Translations under genes and position numbers: made by a program
Part shown: positions 1 through 11,385 of the stretch, piece by piece
How the letters are laid out: each line of letters starts with the position of its first letter
Position numbering within the stretch: position 1 is the first letter of the stretch
Notes under the pieces: model-generated
Databases searched by the model: none
What the model was told of the DNA's origin: nothing
Seen by the model: only the letters and a program-made list of their open reading frames with translations
DNA from: Phlyctochytrium arcticum
Lineage: Eukaryota; Chytridiomycota; Chytridiomycetes; Chytridiales; Chytridiaceae
Reading direction: 5' to 3'
Length of the DNA: 64,000 nucleotides
NCBI GenBank assembly: GCA_025602905.1
Contig: JAHLKI010000014.1
Location: 248,001-312,000 of the forward strand

Positions 1-365
1 TATCGATTAATGATTCTTCGTCAGACATTTACGCTCGAAGGATATCAGCCATCTTTGGTTCCCTGAAATACAAAGTAAGAATCCAATGTAGATATTTAAA
101 GAGGTCCTGGAAGTCTATGGCCTGGTGGCCCTCATCAACTCTGCGCTGCACTTGGAATTCCCACGCGTATCTGCTGAGTCAGCTGCTGCGCCATTCGCGC
201 CGTCACGATACCGCGCGATTTTGGATGAGCTGAAATTTGGATAAACAGAACCACATTTCCCACCCGCTTCTTTTGATCTGATCTGATAGAGACAAAGGCA
301 CTTACGAGAACAGGAACCATAACACGCATCCTCGTATCAGCGTCGAGTGACCACGTTTCTTAGGG
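1..365. other. Left edge, unresolved
   Basis: No confident gene. On the minus strand there is an open stretch from 329 down to 135, with an ATG and a good-looking donor (CTC|GTAAGT) near 305. A different frame reads openly from about 190 down to a TAA at 29-31. These could be the last exons of a minus-strand gene whose exon joins I could not make consistent. I do not recognise any of the peptides. Confidence 0.2.
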
Positions 366-3300
366 ATGACTGTCATCTTCAGCATCCGGCTCGGTGATGA
401 TGGATCTCCCGACGATAAAAAGAAGGTACTTTAACGGACATTTGCCACAGCATTCTATCAGGATAACATCGCCCTAACACCATCTACGCGTTAACTAAAA
501 CTCGCGTCATCCATAGTTTGTTCGACTTCCTCCGCCTGTCACTCACAGCCCATACAAATTGAGATTTGTTTTGACTGCCGGAACGTTGGCTTCTCGACGC
601 CCGATCCTTTTCAGTAATTATCCACCTGAAGGGTGCGTTCGACAATATAGATGTAAATACATATACATTACTAACACGCGTTGAATCTGCAGCAAAGAGT
701 TTGAGAGGGAAGTTTACCATCAATACTTGTGAGTACCAACAAACACCTACCCAGCGTGTCATTCTGCTAATCGGGCGAACCTTGTAGCTTTGAAACAAAT
801 GAGTTGGCAGATGCTACAGTCGAGTTTTCCGTGACCAAGTCAGGAGCGTTTGAATACTGTGTTGATTACGATGAGTGGGGGACACAAAAGCGTATCCGCT
901 CTGCAAATGCGGGAGCTATCGTGGTCCAACCTCAACTCTACGTGCCCAATAAGGCCATCTCTGACCCCTCCGAAAAACACGCCATATCCAAAGTCCTTTT
1001 ACCTTTGGATGGCATCACAATTCTGACCGTTATACCCAAGTGGATGCCAACTGTTTCCAAGTGGCCCAACTACTTTGCCGCGTTTGAAGAAGCAGGATAC
1101 AACATGCTTCATTTTGCCCCAATGAACAAGCGCGGAGAATCAAACTCACCTTATAGCATTTTTGATCAGCTCTCTCTCTCCGATGATCTTTTCGGAACAC
1201 CCCTGAATGACGAAGAAAAAGAGAAACAGATGGCTGCCATATTGGAGAGAGGTCGGAATGAGTTTGGCTTGCTCAGTTGCACTGATATTGTGTGGAATCA
1301 TACGGCCAGCAATAGCGCCTGGTTGCAAGATCACCCAGAAGCAGGTAAGTCCAAGCCATTAAAGGTCCTGCGCAGACAAATCCAAACACGGGCCTGCCGC
1401 TAGGTTACAGTGTCCGGAATTCTCCGCATTTACGACCAGCATATGAATTGGAGGAAGCTCTCCTTCAATTTTCTGATGACGTGGTTCAAAAGTACGGCAA
1501 GCCTGCCAAGATTGAGAGCGAGCATGATCTGCAGGGTATTATGGACATTGTGCGCCAGAAGATTGTTCCTCGCGTTGAGCTATGGGAATTTTATGTCGTG
1601 CATGTCGCCAAAGCGGTCGAGCTACTACGTCAGAGTATGGAAAACGAGACCGGGCCACTTCCCACCCCAGAAGAAAGTCGATACGCTAAGCGACAAATTA
1701 CTCAATTATCCTTGAAAGCGCAGGCGGAATTGCTCAAAGCAGATGCCTTGCGTGTTACTCAGTCTGGTCAGAGGTTCGGCAAAACGGTTGATATTGCGAT
1801 TGCTACCGAGTTTGTCGAGAAAATGGCGTTGGAGTACAATGATCAAAATATTGAGTCCAAATTGCGGTGGTTTGAGGCCATCTTAAATGAAATGAACGTG
1901 GATTTTTACCGAGAGCATGACGATGATATCCGTACGCTTTTAGAAAACATTCACACCCGGGCGCGTTATTTGCGAGTGGATCAGCACGGGCCGAGATTGG
2001 GAGCATTATCTCGCGAGTACGTTTGAGTATCAATCCCATGCACAGAAATGCTAAGATTTCTCTCAGGAACCCCCTGGTGGACGTTTATTTCACGCGCTTA
2101 CCCAAAAATCAGACGACACAAGGCCGGCACCCGGAAGATCTAGCACTTGCTAATAATGGATGGATCTGGAATGCAGACCCGTTAGTGAATTTTGCGACCT
2201 CCGGATCAAAAGCATACTTACGCCGTGAAGTCATTGCTTGGAGCGATTGTGTTAAGTTGCGATATGGGGATAAACCTGATGACAATCCTTGGTTATGGGA
2301 ACACCAGATGAAATACACTCAGAAGATGTCAAAGCTCTTCAATGGATTGCGGATTGATAACTGTCATTCAACTCCCATACATGTTGCGTCAACCTTGCTC
2401 GACGCTGGACGCAAAGTCAATCCGAATTTGTACGTTTTTGCTGAACTTTTCTCTGGGTCGGAAGAGAAAGACATCTTGTTTGTCCGAAAGCTTGGAATCA
2501 ATTCATTGATAAGAGAAGCAATGAATGCCTGGGATCCGCAAGAGCTGTCCAGGCTGGTGCATCGCTACGGTGGACAAGGAGTTGGTTAGTAAGAGTGCGC
2601 TATCATGACGCCGCGGTGAGTATCTGAATTCCTGTAGGATCACTTACGTTCCCACCGGAACATTTCCCCTTGGATATGTTGGGCCATGATCTAAACTCGA
2701 GCACGTTCTCGTGCAACAGCTCCGATAACGAGATTATCGTCGATGTGAAAGGGTCGCGGCCCCATGCTCTTCTTATGGACTGGTAAGCGCCCTTCTTCGA
2801 TTTTGCCGAGAGGTGAAATTAATATCCCATGCCAGCACCCATGATAACGAAACACCGCACCAAAAGCGCACTGCTGTTGACACGCTGCCAAATGCCGCTA
2901 TTGTTGCCATGAGTAGCTGCGCAGTTGGGAGTGTCATGGGATACGATGAGATTGTGCCAACACTTCTCAACCTGGTGACTGAATCACGGAAGTACCGAGT
3001 TCCAGACTTTCAGGAAGGAATATCAGCCGGTGAGACTCCAATCCGGTGACCGACACAAGCAATTACTCAACCTATTGTCGTAGCCAAAGCTTTACTGTAT
3101 AATACACATGTGAAAATGGCTAGGGAGGGCTTTTCCGAGATCCATGTCCACCAGGAGCATGACGTGAGTATCCGTGCGGCTGTTGACCTGACAGCTCCTT
3201 TTTAATTCTCCACCAGTTCTTGTCCATCCATCGCGTGCATCCGGTTACACATCAAGGGTACCTACTGATTACGCGCTCGGCCTTCCATCGACACTATGGA

Positions 3301-6300
3301 AGCGACGGTATGTTGTAATTCTTCTTGTAAATAAGGATCGTTCCTGACGTCTCCACAGTCCATTCCCCAATCATTCTCCGCAATCAAACTGTGCATGTTA
3401 CAGCATCGGCCACTTTGAACGTCCAGGCTAACAGTGACGGTCGAAGTACACCCACTCATACCCCACATGATCCTCACGATCCGGGAAACTTGGATGGTCT
3501 TCTACCTGTTCGATCCCCAGCCGCAATGTTTCATTCGTTCGACCATCCGCGCCCTGAGTTTAGACAAACGTATGGGTACATATCAGGTATACCCTCCACG
3601 TTGACGATGTCGACGACAGTCACTACCAAGGTTCATGTTCGGGAAGAGTGTTTCGGGGCCGAGAGTGACATGCAGTCTGTCATTACCATAAACCGAGACG
3701 AGTTTATACCTGGATCAATCGTGTTACTCTTCACAGCCATGCAGACTGAAAATGATGAAGGCGGAAACGTAGAGGCCGATGGATCTATACGTTTCAATGC
3801 ACGTTCTCAGTCCTTCAGTAGCATAAGCAGCCCAAGTGTGTTCACCAATTTGTCCACACTGCTCGGGCTCACTCCGAATGCATGTATTGAGACCATGGTC
3901 CGTCTTGGCTGGGATGTTTTGGCATCCGGACACGTTTGGTACGACAACAGCAAGGAGCGATGGCCGCCAGGTCTATGGGATGCCGTGAAGAATTTGGAAC
4001 TGGAGGACATCAACGTGGCCTTGTATCGTAGTGCAGAAGAGGAGCAAGACCTCATTGGTATGGCTTTGAAACCTCTGACCACCAGTTTGACCTATATTTA
4101 ATCATATCACTCAGGCGAAGGAGTCTATGACGTCCCCGGACACGGACGACTGGCTTACGCAGGCTTGCAGGGTATTGTATCCGCGCTTCAACCAGTCGCC
4201 CGTCATAACGATCTGAGCCATCCCGTATTCGGCAACTTACGCACTGGACCATGGCTACCAGATTACATTGCCACGCGTATTCAGAGGTACGTCCATTCAA
4301 CTTTGATGGGGTTTATCTTATCCAATTGAATTTCAATTCAATTCCGCTTAGGCATCTTTATCTTTTCCCCGCATTGAAGAAGTATTATTCCTGGTTACAC
4401 GCACGTCTGACTTTGGTCAGGAAAATCTCTCCTTCATTTTCCCCAAAGTACTTTACCTTTATCGTTTTCATGGCGTATCATGCATTGCGATTTCGGGCAC
4501 TCTCACTGGATTCTGGTCAAAAAGCAATTCGCCAGTTGGCTGGCAACCGACAGTCATCCCTCGAGTCATTTTCAAATGCATTGTCGATGATGACGTGTCA
4601 GCTGTACGGTCGAGTTGCATCAACGGGGCTAGTACCTGCGGCTTATCCCAATCAACCTATCACTGAATCTGCTCGCGCGTTGAAGAATCAGATTGAAGAT
4701 ACACCTCGAGATGCATCCTTAGCAGCCGGCTTGCCTCATTTTGCCACCCAATACATGCGGTGCTGGGGGAGAGACATTTTTATTTCCCTACCCGGAGCGC
4801 TGATCAAACCTGGGCATTTTGATGCTGCCAAGGCGCACCTGGTAGCTTTTGGCTCAACAATGCGGCACGGCTTGATTCCCAATCTACTCGATCAAGGTAT
4901 CAGTCCCCGATTCAATGCTCGTGATGCAGCATGGTGGTGGTTGTACGGAGTTGCTCAATATTGTCGTGCATCTCCCGAGGGATATGCTTTCCTTGGCGTC
5001 ATTGTGCCGCGCCGATTTATCCCACTCAAGCGTTACCGCCATCCTGACTATTTGGGATGTCCCCAAGAAAACGATGACGGAATGGGTGACACTTATTGCG
5101 CCGCCAACGATATGTCACGAGCCTATGTTCATCAAAATACCATTGCAGAACTTTGTCATGAAATTCTGGAACGTCACGCTCATGGGATTGCCTTTCGCGA
5201 GCATAATGCGGGCAGTGGCCTCGATCATGCCATGCGCTACGAAGGATTCGATGTTCAGGCTTTTGCCAACTTTGAGAATGGCGGCTTGGTGTGCGGAGGC
5301 TCCCGATGGAATTGCGGCACGTGGATGGACAAGATGGGAGATTCGGAGAAGGCGGGTACGAGAGGAACACCCGCGACACCCCGCGATGGCGCCGCGGTTG
5401 AAATTGTCGGTTTAGCCAAAGCCGCGCTTTCATGGGTCGTGAAGGATATCTTGGGCGCCGGCAAAGGACGGGAGTGGTGGAAATGGGAGGATGTGGTTGT
5501 TAAGGGTGAGTAAATCATTTGCTGCCAACTAGGTTTCTGTAGACCTAGACTCACATGCCACAGGTCCAAATGATACCCAGTCAAAGGTCACTTACGCGAT
5601 TTGGAACTCCATGCTCAGCACATCATTTGAAAAGCATTTCTATATCCCTACCGGTAAGTCAATCATGCACACTGTGCGGATATGGCTTATTTATTAGGGA
5701 TAACAGACCCTTCTCAAGACGCTGAATTTGAAATTCCTGACCGTTCTCTTGTACACCGTCGCGGCATGTACAGAGACACAGTTCTTTCATCTCGCGAATT
5801 CATGGGATTCCAACTCCGTCCAAATTTCTGCATTGCCATGGTTGTCGCACCTGACCTTTTCGAGCCAAGTCACGCACGACAAGCACTGGAGTTAGTTCGA
5901 GAAGTTCTTGTGGGGCCACTGGGTACGCTTTCCTGCCTTGTGCAAGACATCAAAGCTCTAACTTGCCATTAGGTATCAAAACCTTGGATCCAAAGGACTG
6001 GGCGTACCGCGGAACTTATGACAATAGCAATGACAGCTCAGATGCGACAGTTGCCCACGGTTTCAATTATCACCAGGGTCCTGTAAGTAAATTGAAGGAT
6101 GTGAATCGTGAGACCATCAACCAACCAATCCGCAGGAATGGGTGTATCCGTTAGGATTCTTTCTGCGAGCATACTTGTACTTCAACACACGAGCAGAAGG
6201 ATACGACCCTTCTAAGGTAAACTTCCCACCCTAATTTTGCGCGTTACAACCACTAAGATTTTGGCAGGTTGAGCACGTCAAGGCCACCATTCAGCGCATC

Positions 6301-6477
6301 CTCCTTAAGCATAAAGAACACATCTTGGATTCGCAGAAATCGCCGTGGGCTGGTCTTCCCGAACTAACAAATGAGAACGGGGCTTTCTGCAGCGGAAGTT
6401 GTCCTACCCAGGCATGGAGCGGAGCGCTCCTGACAGAACTTATGTCGGAGCTCGGGGATGACAGCGTTCTGCAGTAA
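366..6477 (+). CDS. GDB1: Glycogen debranching enzyme (4-alpha-glucanotransferase / amylo-alpha-1,6-glucosidase), 18 exons
   Basis: Bifunctional cytosolic enzyme that removes alpha-1,6 branches during glycogen breakdown. The N-terminal GH13-like half shows the family signature RIDNCHSTP (about 2355), with the nucleophile Asp, followed by [12 protein letters not shown] with the acid/base Glu. The C-terminal GH133 half shows RCWGRD (about 4757), [18 protein letters not shown] and FNYHQGPEW. I read exons at 366-425, 517-632, 693-728, 788-1344, 1404-2016, 2067-2584, 2638-2782, 2836-3029, 3084-3163, 3217-3307, 3359-4057, 4115-4286, 4352-5505, 5564-5653, 5698-5922, 5973-6082, 6136-6216 and 6268-6477. 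Phases agree, and the start ([20 protein letters not shown], then FVRLPPP) matches the family N-terminus. Full length, no broken motif. Introns are about 50-90 nt. Confidence 0.97.
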
Positions 6478-6921
6478 CATTTTGGATAGCATGTGCGCCT
6501 TAATTCGATTGCCATATGACACCAAGACCTTATTATAATTATAAATTTGTTGATTTAGATTGAATGGCGCGTGTGAGGAGGCTCTGCCCAAAAAAAGAAA
6601 GCCCAAGAAAACATTCGACATCTGCGTAGTTGGGAAGCTGGAGACGCCCGCTACTGACCCGCAAAAGCGCGGTACGAAGAGTGAGTGAGGTGATGAAGAC
6701 GACAGACACCTATGTGCAAATAGTATCAGAAATAAAGCGTTAGCAGTTGGAGACGATTGTTTGGTTGCATATCGCTTGTAGGTATGCCGCAGTTTCACCG
6801 GTAAAGGTGATCTATGCATGTCAATGGGGCTCCTGCGAGAAATAGCGGCCGGATGTCACGCCGTACGTCGCCCGGGGGGTGCCAAAAGTGGGGGGAAAGG
6901 TGATATCGGGTCATTCAGCGA
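6478..6921. other. Gene-free stretch between convergent GDB1 and SGF11
   Basis: Nothing supportable beyond the 3' ends of the two flanking genes. A plus-strand Lys/Arg-rich open frame of about 42 codons (6565-6690) has no start codon and no partner exon. Confidence 0.4.
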
Positions 6922-8441
6922 CTAATCGTCATAGTCATTATCATCGCTGCCGACGGCATCTGCGTCCCCATCAATATCCACTACGAAAGGCGCGGTCAGA
7001 ACTCTCATCGTTTTCGGACTGATACTAGTAGTTACCTATGAGATCCTCCAGTAGTGGAACGGTCTTATCTGAAAACATTCGAAACCCCTTATTTCCTATA
7101 CGTGAAGGAGAAGCATCCAGTGGCCTATGTGATTGGATGTGATTGTCCAATATCGGTGTAGGCGACTTCTCCAGTATATTGGGGTGTGATGGAGGTTTGG
7201 GTGACTTGAATTGGAGTTAAGGGGACCTGCATTCACGATAAGCCACGTAAAACTTACAGGTGATGGACGGGAAGGGTCGGAAGCGGTAGCTTTATAGAAA
7301 AATGAGGCATTTTCTTTAAGAAGCGCATTTGGGGAATATTTGAAAAGATGTTGCAACCTACCCATCCGCAATTTTTTGGTCATAGATTTGCGAAGTGGCG
7401 ATTCCTTCCTTTTCAGGCCTCGCCGGTCGTTTGGTGATGAGCTTCCGTGACCATTGCCTGTGACCGATTCTGTGTCCGAGTCTGCTCCCATCGGAGACGG
7501 TGAAGCTTGCTCTAAACCGGGACTTCCATTGCAAGAAATCAGCTCTCTTTTCAGATGAACAAGGAGCGGGCAGACTTACCGCCTTGACGACGAGCGTGAG
7601 TTATTTCGCCCCCCAAAGCCCAGGCACTTCTCAAGATGCGGGGCGTACCGCTGTGCAGGATACCAGCTATTGCATTTATAACATTGGAATTTGTCGGTCA
7701 CTGCGTTCTTATCTCCAAGAGGAAGACCAAAAATGTCAAGGTTGGAAGCAGGAGATGCTGACATCGGACTAACAGTTAGCATTGGAGGGTGTTAGTATCA
7801 GCTTTCGCACGTACAATGCGCGAGACATCTGAACAGTAGGGAACAGCCGGTCAATGACGGTTACGGACGTTTGCCAATTCATACATACTTTGTGTGACAC
7901 GCTTGGCAAAAACTCTTCTTCCTGACCTCCTCCTTGTGTAGCTCGAATCCCATTTCTTGCATCACCTCTGCCAGTACATCATCAAATACTAGCCGCACCT
8001 GTAGGTCCTTGGCATTTGAAACCGATTCATGACAAAGATACCTTTGGCGCGTACCTGTGCTGTCCGTTCTTCATCAGGCAATGTCGTAAACAGCTTCGGC
8101 GCAATACTTTCAGTTGATCGAGTGTCGACATCTGATGCTTTCGAACTATAAAGGAGAATTTAGGAAAATTAGCAACGGTTGATGAAAATGTCACTTTGAT
8201 GACAAACTTGGGTCCAAAAACGTTCGGCAAAGACATCAATCATTCAAATATCCTCACCCCGCCGGCTTAACATAATTCAAGCAAAGCACTTGATGATAAA
8301 CTAGAGGAAGCCTTCTATTACGCACCTTGTAATACTCTCTATACTTTCACGTCTGACAGGTTCCTTTCCACCTTTACTCGACATGGTGTTCCGGCTCGCA
8401 CGATCCAACCCATTTTCCCAATCGTCCGCAGACGCCGCCAT
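6922..8441 (-). CDS. SGF11: SAGA-associated factor 11 (Sgf11/ATXN7L3 family), deubiquitinase-module subunit
   Basis: Sgf11 anchors and activates the H2B deubiquitinase Ubp8 within SAGA. The decisive piece is the zinc finger at about 7580-7690: CYKCNSWYPAQRYAPHLEKC followed by GFGGRNNSRSSSRR, the family pattern Cx2C...HxxxC plus the Arg-rich tail. An upstream exon (about 7890-8000) encodes FDDVLAEVMQEMGFELHKEE, the N-terminal helix. The start exon reads MAASADDWENGLDRASRN from 8441. The protein continues past the finger into a basic, Ser-rich region (7263-7490) absent from short yeast Sgf11. The last exon is uncertain: a natural joining stops at 7125-7127, while an acidic tail (VVDIDGDADAVGSDDNDYDD) ends at 6922. 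The coordinates here span the longer option. Confidence 0.85.
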
Positions 8442-8770
8442 GTCCCAGCCTTACGGCTTTCGACTAGTTAAAGTCCTTGACGTTCTCTCCAAGAAATTTT
8501 GGGAATTTCGAAGCAATGTTTCGCAAAATTCTTAGCTTTTCGTAAACTTTGCGAAAACAGCAAAGTCCACTGTATACACTTGAGGAATTAACGTCGGCTA
8601 GCTACGTTGAACCTCTGTAATATTTGCGGCCTTTCTTTCATAGTCTCTGTTTCCCAAAATGTCAGGAATGACAGGCCAATTGCTACTCAAGCGATGATAT
8701 CGCGTTATGGACATTTGCTAACATTTCTCCCAACCCCATTGATGAAATTTGATGCACAACGATGATGGCT
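8442..8770. other. Intergenic: SGF11 5' flank and NUP85 3' flank
   Basis: No coding signal on either strand. It should carry the SGF11 promoter. No clear TATA box seen. Confidence 0.4.
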
Positions 8771-10972
8771 CTAATCATTATATGTATAAATAGCCCGAGA
8801 TAGATTCCGGACGAGGTGGACACGCACAACTTGAAGACGAGCCTCCCCAACCTCCGCGTCTGACTTGTCCGGCTTCTCCTTTCCACTGACGGCTGCCTGC
8901 CAGGCTCCCAGATACTCTTGCCGACGATGGCTAATGATAATTTCCTCCAAACATCGCATCAGTTCGAACGTTTCTTCTGTGTTAAACATCACTTCCCCGC
9001 GAGGCGCTTGTAACAATGGCAAGCTGTCTAGGAGACCGAGCATCACAAGTCGTCGAGGGAACAGTGGCTCGACATCTTTGAAAGTACTTGTCAATAATCG
9101 AACGAGCAATTGTGCGGATTCACGATATCGCTTGGCGTTGTATAGCTCGTGAAACTCCCGATATCGTGCCAAAAATGCCAGATGTCCATTCCACTCCAGT
9201 GCTTCTGGCCCCAGCCTCGCTGCAATTTCCGACCAGGTTAAGTCTGCATCCTTCATGTAACGGTTCATAAGCTCCTCCACCAGATAGACAACACGGGACT
9301 CATCTCGGGCATCAATGTAGTGTTCGAGAGCTTCACCCACTCGCCCCGCTTTGTACCGGGCAGTCGCTATTGTACGGTGTAATTCTCGTCGTGTATCTTC
9401 CAGCCCATGCCGCCGACAGAAGGAAATCAGCTTCTTGGATTGTAACTCGGATTTGATAGGAATATGCGGGATGATTGCTTGAACCATGTCGCGGCCAGAT
9501 TGTGGACAAAAAATGTAATACTCCAATCCCAGACGCCATAATGGTGGATTCGAGATCAGTTGATCCGCGTAACCCAACAAATACCACTCTCGTTGGGTAC
9601 ATTGGTTTTGTGAGACTACAATTCCCGGTATTGTTGGATTGACAGTCTCGTCCAGCCCTCCGTAATGATGAAGTAGATCAGTAAGGTGGGCTACTAGCCA
9701 CCACCAGTTCAGTCCGGCACAGAGTTTAAGTACTCTGGGAAAGTTATTGTTGATGATGGCGACTTCAACTTGAGTTTGAACATCCCATTCACTAATAAGC
9801 TGTTTTGGGATGCGTTCCAGTAGCTCACATACTTCATGAGCTTTCAATGTAGGTCGCGAGAACAACAGCATCCCGACCATTGCTTCCCGCCAATCCTCTG
9901 CTACACGACAGATGACGGATTCTTTGCCCTCCAGAATGTCCAAGATGGTAGCAATTTGTTTAGCGTCGCGGTTGCCAGTGAGGTATCGCTCTGTGTTCAG
10001 AGCTTTGACCCTATCCTTCCAAGTGGCAAACTTGTTTTCAAACTCCGACTGGGTTCTATACGCATGCGGACGTGGAAACTCATGAAGGAGTTGCTCAATG
10101 TGTGTAAGGACAACCTTCTCGCCGGCCACATCTGCTGCCCGGGTCGTCATTCGTGGCTGTTGACAGTCAGGGTGTCGACCCAACAACCAGATGGCAATCC
10201 TGATGTGACCACGCAGTAAAAACTGATTGATGTACTTCCAATAGTCGGGGTGCTCATGATGTCTAACACTCTGGCGAAAATTGCCGAATGATTCTCTGTC
10301 TGGCGCATCGTAATTTTCGGCAACAAATTTTCGAATATCTTCCTGTACATGATTCCAATGCGATCGCCCTGCGGTATCGGGAACTACTTCTCCAAAATAA
10401 AGAATCTCAAGTAATTGCAGTGCAGCATGCGCTGTTACGAACACTTGCGTCTCCGTGGTATCAAGTGCCTGATATACAGCAAAACTACGGATTTCCGCGC
10501 GGTACAATCCGCTTGCCCGTGTAATTGCCCTTCTGTGTTCGTCAGCCAGTACTGGCCCATCCACCACCATACGTGAGCCTGTCGACCGCCGTATTCCTTG
10601 CATACGTTGCACATCCTTGGACGATCGTATCCGGACCTGCAGCTCCGCAAAGATGGCAAAAGTCTTGTTGATGAAAGGCACACGTCTTGCCGGTATGTCG
10701 TCCGCTTTTCTTTCAGTCTCTAAAAGCTGATCCTTGGGGAAATTCTCTCGTGTGCGCTTTCCTGGCTTGGGATCTCGCGCCGCAATATAGCACAAGACAT
10801 CGTTACTGTTTGGTCGAAGCGCGGCACTAAGAGTCCTTCCCTTGTCCGAGAGAAAGCTGCTTGCGCCGGCAGCACAAATGTCTAAGTGAATAGTCTCTCT
10901 CGGAGCTGGTGCTGCCACCCCATCTGCGGTAGAAACCATTGCGTATAGGCCAAGATCGTAAAGATCATTCAA
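8771..10972 (-). CDS. NUP85: Nucleoporin Nup85 (Y-complex scaffold)
   Basis: Single-exon 733-aa protein, close to the usual 650-750 aa of Nup85. It is an all-helical ACE1-type scaffold of the Y (Nup84/Nup107) complex of the nuclear pore. Family landmarks are DYWKYINQFLLRGHIRIAIWLL at about residue 240 and, near the C-terminus, the AQLLVRLLTS region, GLLDSLPLLQ and FNTEETFELMRCLEEII, which match the Nup85 domain. No intron is needed, unlike most neighbours. The ATG at 10972 was chosen as the first Met of the open frame; Met 12 is a possible alternative. Confidence 0.85.
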   Translation of the reverse strand: MNDLYDLGLYAMVSTADGVAAPAPRETIHLDICAAGASSFLSDKGRTLSAALRPNSNDVLCYIAARDPKPGKRTRENFPKDQLLETERKADDIPARRVPFINKTFAIFAELQVRIRSSKDVQRMQGIRRSTGSRMVVDGPVLADEHRRAITRASGLYRAEIRSFAVYQALDTTETQVFVTAHAALQLLEILYFGEVVPDTAGRSHWNHVQEDIRKFVAENYDAPDRESFGNFRQSVRHHEHPDYWKYINQFLLRGHIRIAIWLLGRHPDCQQPRMTTRAADVAGEKVVLTHIEQLLHEFPRPHAYRTQSEFENKFATWKDRVKALNTERYLTGNRDAKQIATILDILEGKESVICRVAEDWREAMVGMLLFSRPTLKAHEVCELLERIPKQLISEWDVQTQVEVAIINNNFPRVLKLCAGLNWWWLVAHLTDLLHHYGGLDETVNPTIPGIVVSQNQCTQREWYLLGYADQLISNPPLWRLGLEYYIFCPQSGRDMVQAIIPHIPIKSELQSKKLISFCRRHGLEDTRRELHRTIATARYKAGRVGEALEHYIDARDESRVVYLVEELMNRYMKDADLTWSEIAARLGPEALEWNGHLAFLARYREFHELYNAKRYRESAQLLVRLLTSTFKDVEPLFPRRLVMLGLLDSLPLLQAPRGEVMFNTEETFELMRCLEEIIISHRRQEYLGAWQAAVSGKEKPDKSDAEVGEARLQVVRVHLVRNLSRAIYTYND

Positions 10973-11385
10973 GAATCACCATCCTTGAGATTTCAATTGA
11001 GTGACTCTGAGTCTGAGGGTGGCCTGGTGGCGCAGGGCGTCGGGGAAAGGACTTTCAAGATCGTCTTTACATTCTCTTTCCTGGAAGATTCAGGTTTGCA
11101 ACTTATTGTACATGCCAAAAAGTATTACTACTCCGTGTAAACGAAGGCCGTCTTCTTGCACCCGACTCTTCACAGAACGGCCATCCCTCATTTGGCTCTG
11201 TTATGCAGCGTACGCCGCCGTACAGCGACGTCGAGCCCGGCTGGCACAAATCATCAATATCCAGAGGCCAGAGCAGAGAGAACTGCCCATGAGTGAAGTT
11301 TCTCATCACATTTGGACAACAGATGTACAATTTGATTTAGGGCAGTAATTGTTTTGGTCGGAACTGCTGGTGTGACATCTGTGGT
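10973..11385. other. Intergenic between NUP85 start and deacetylase 3' end
   Basis: Short open frames on both strands show no recognisable protein or splice partners. The stretch presumably contains the NUP85 promoter. Confidence 0.35.

Noticed and set aside
3724..4300. Minus-strand frames across GDB1
   Set aside because: Shadows of the conserved debranching-enzyme coding strand.
6565..6690. Plus-strand Lys/Arg-rich frame with an NLS-like stretch downstream of GDB1
   Set aside because: No start codon or matching splice site joins it to GDB1, which already has a family-consistent stop at 6475-6477.
6364..6819. 150-codon minus-strand frame
   Set aside because: Antisense to the last GDB1 exon, low-complexity Ser/Phe content, no family resemblance.
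11001..11348. Plus-strand frame of 115 codons upstream of NUP85
   Set aside because: Arg/Ser/Cys-rich composition typical of chance frames; no homology or splice partner.
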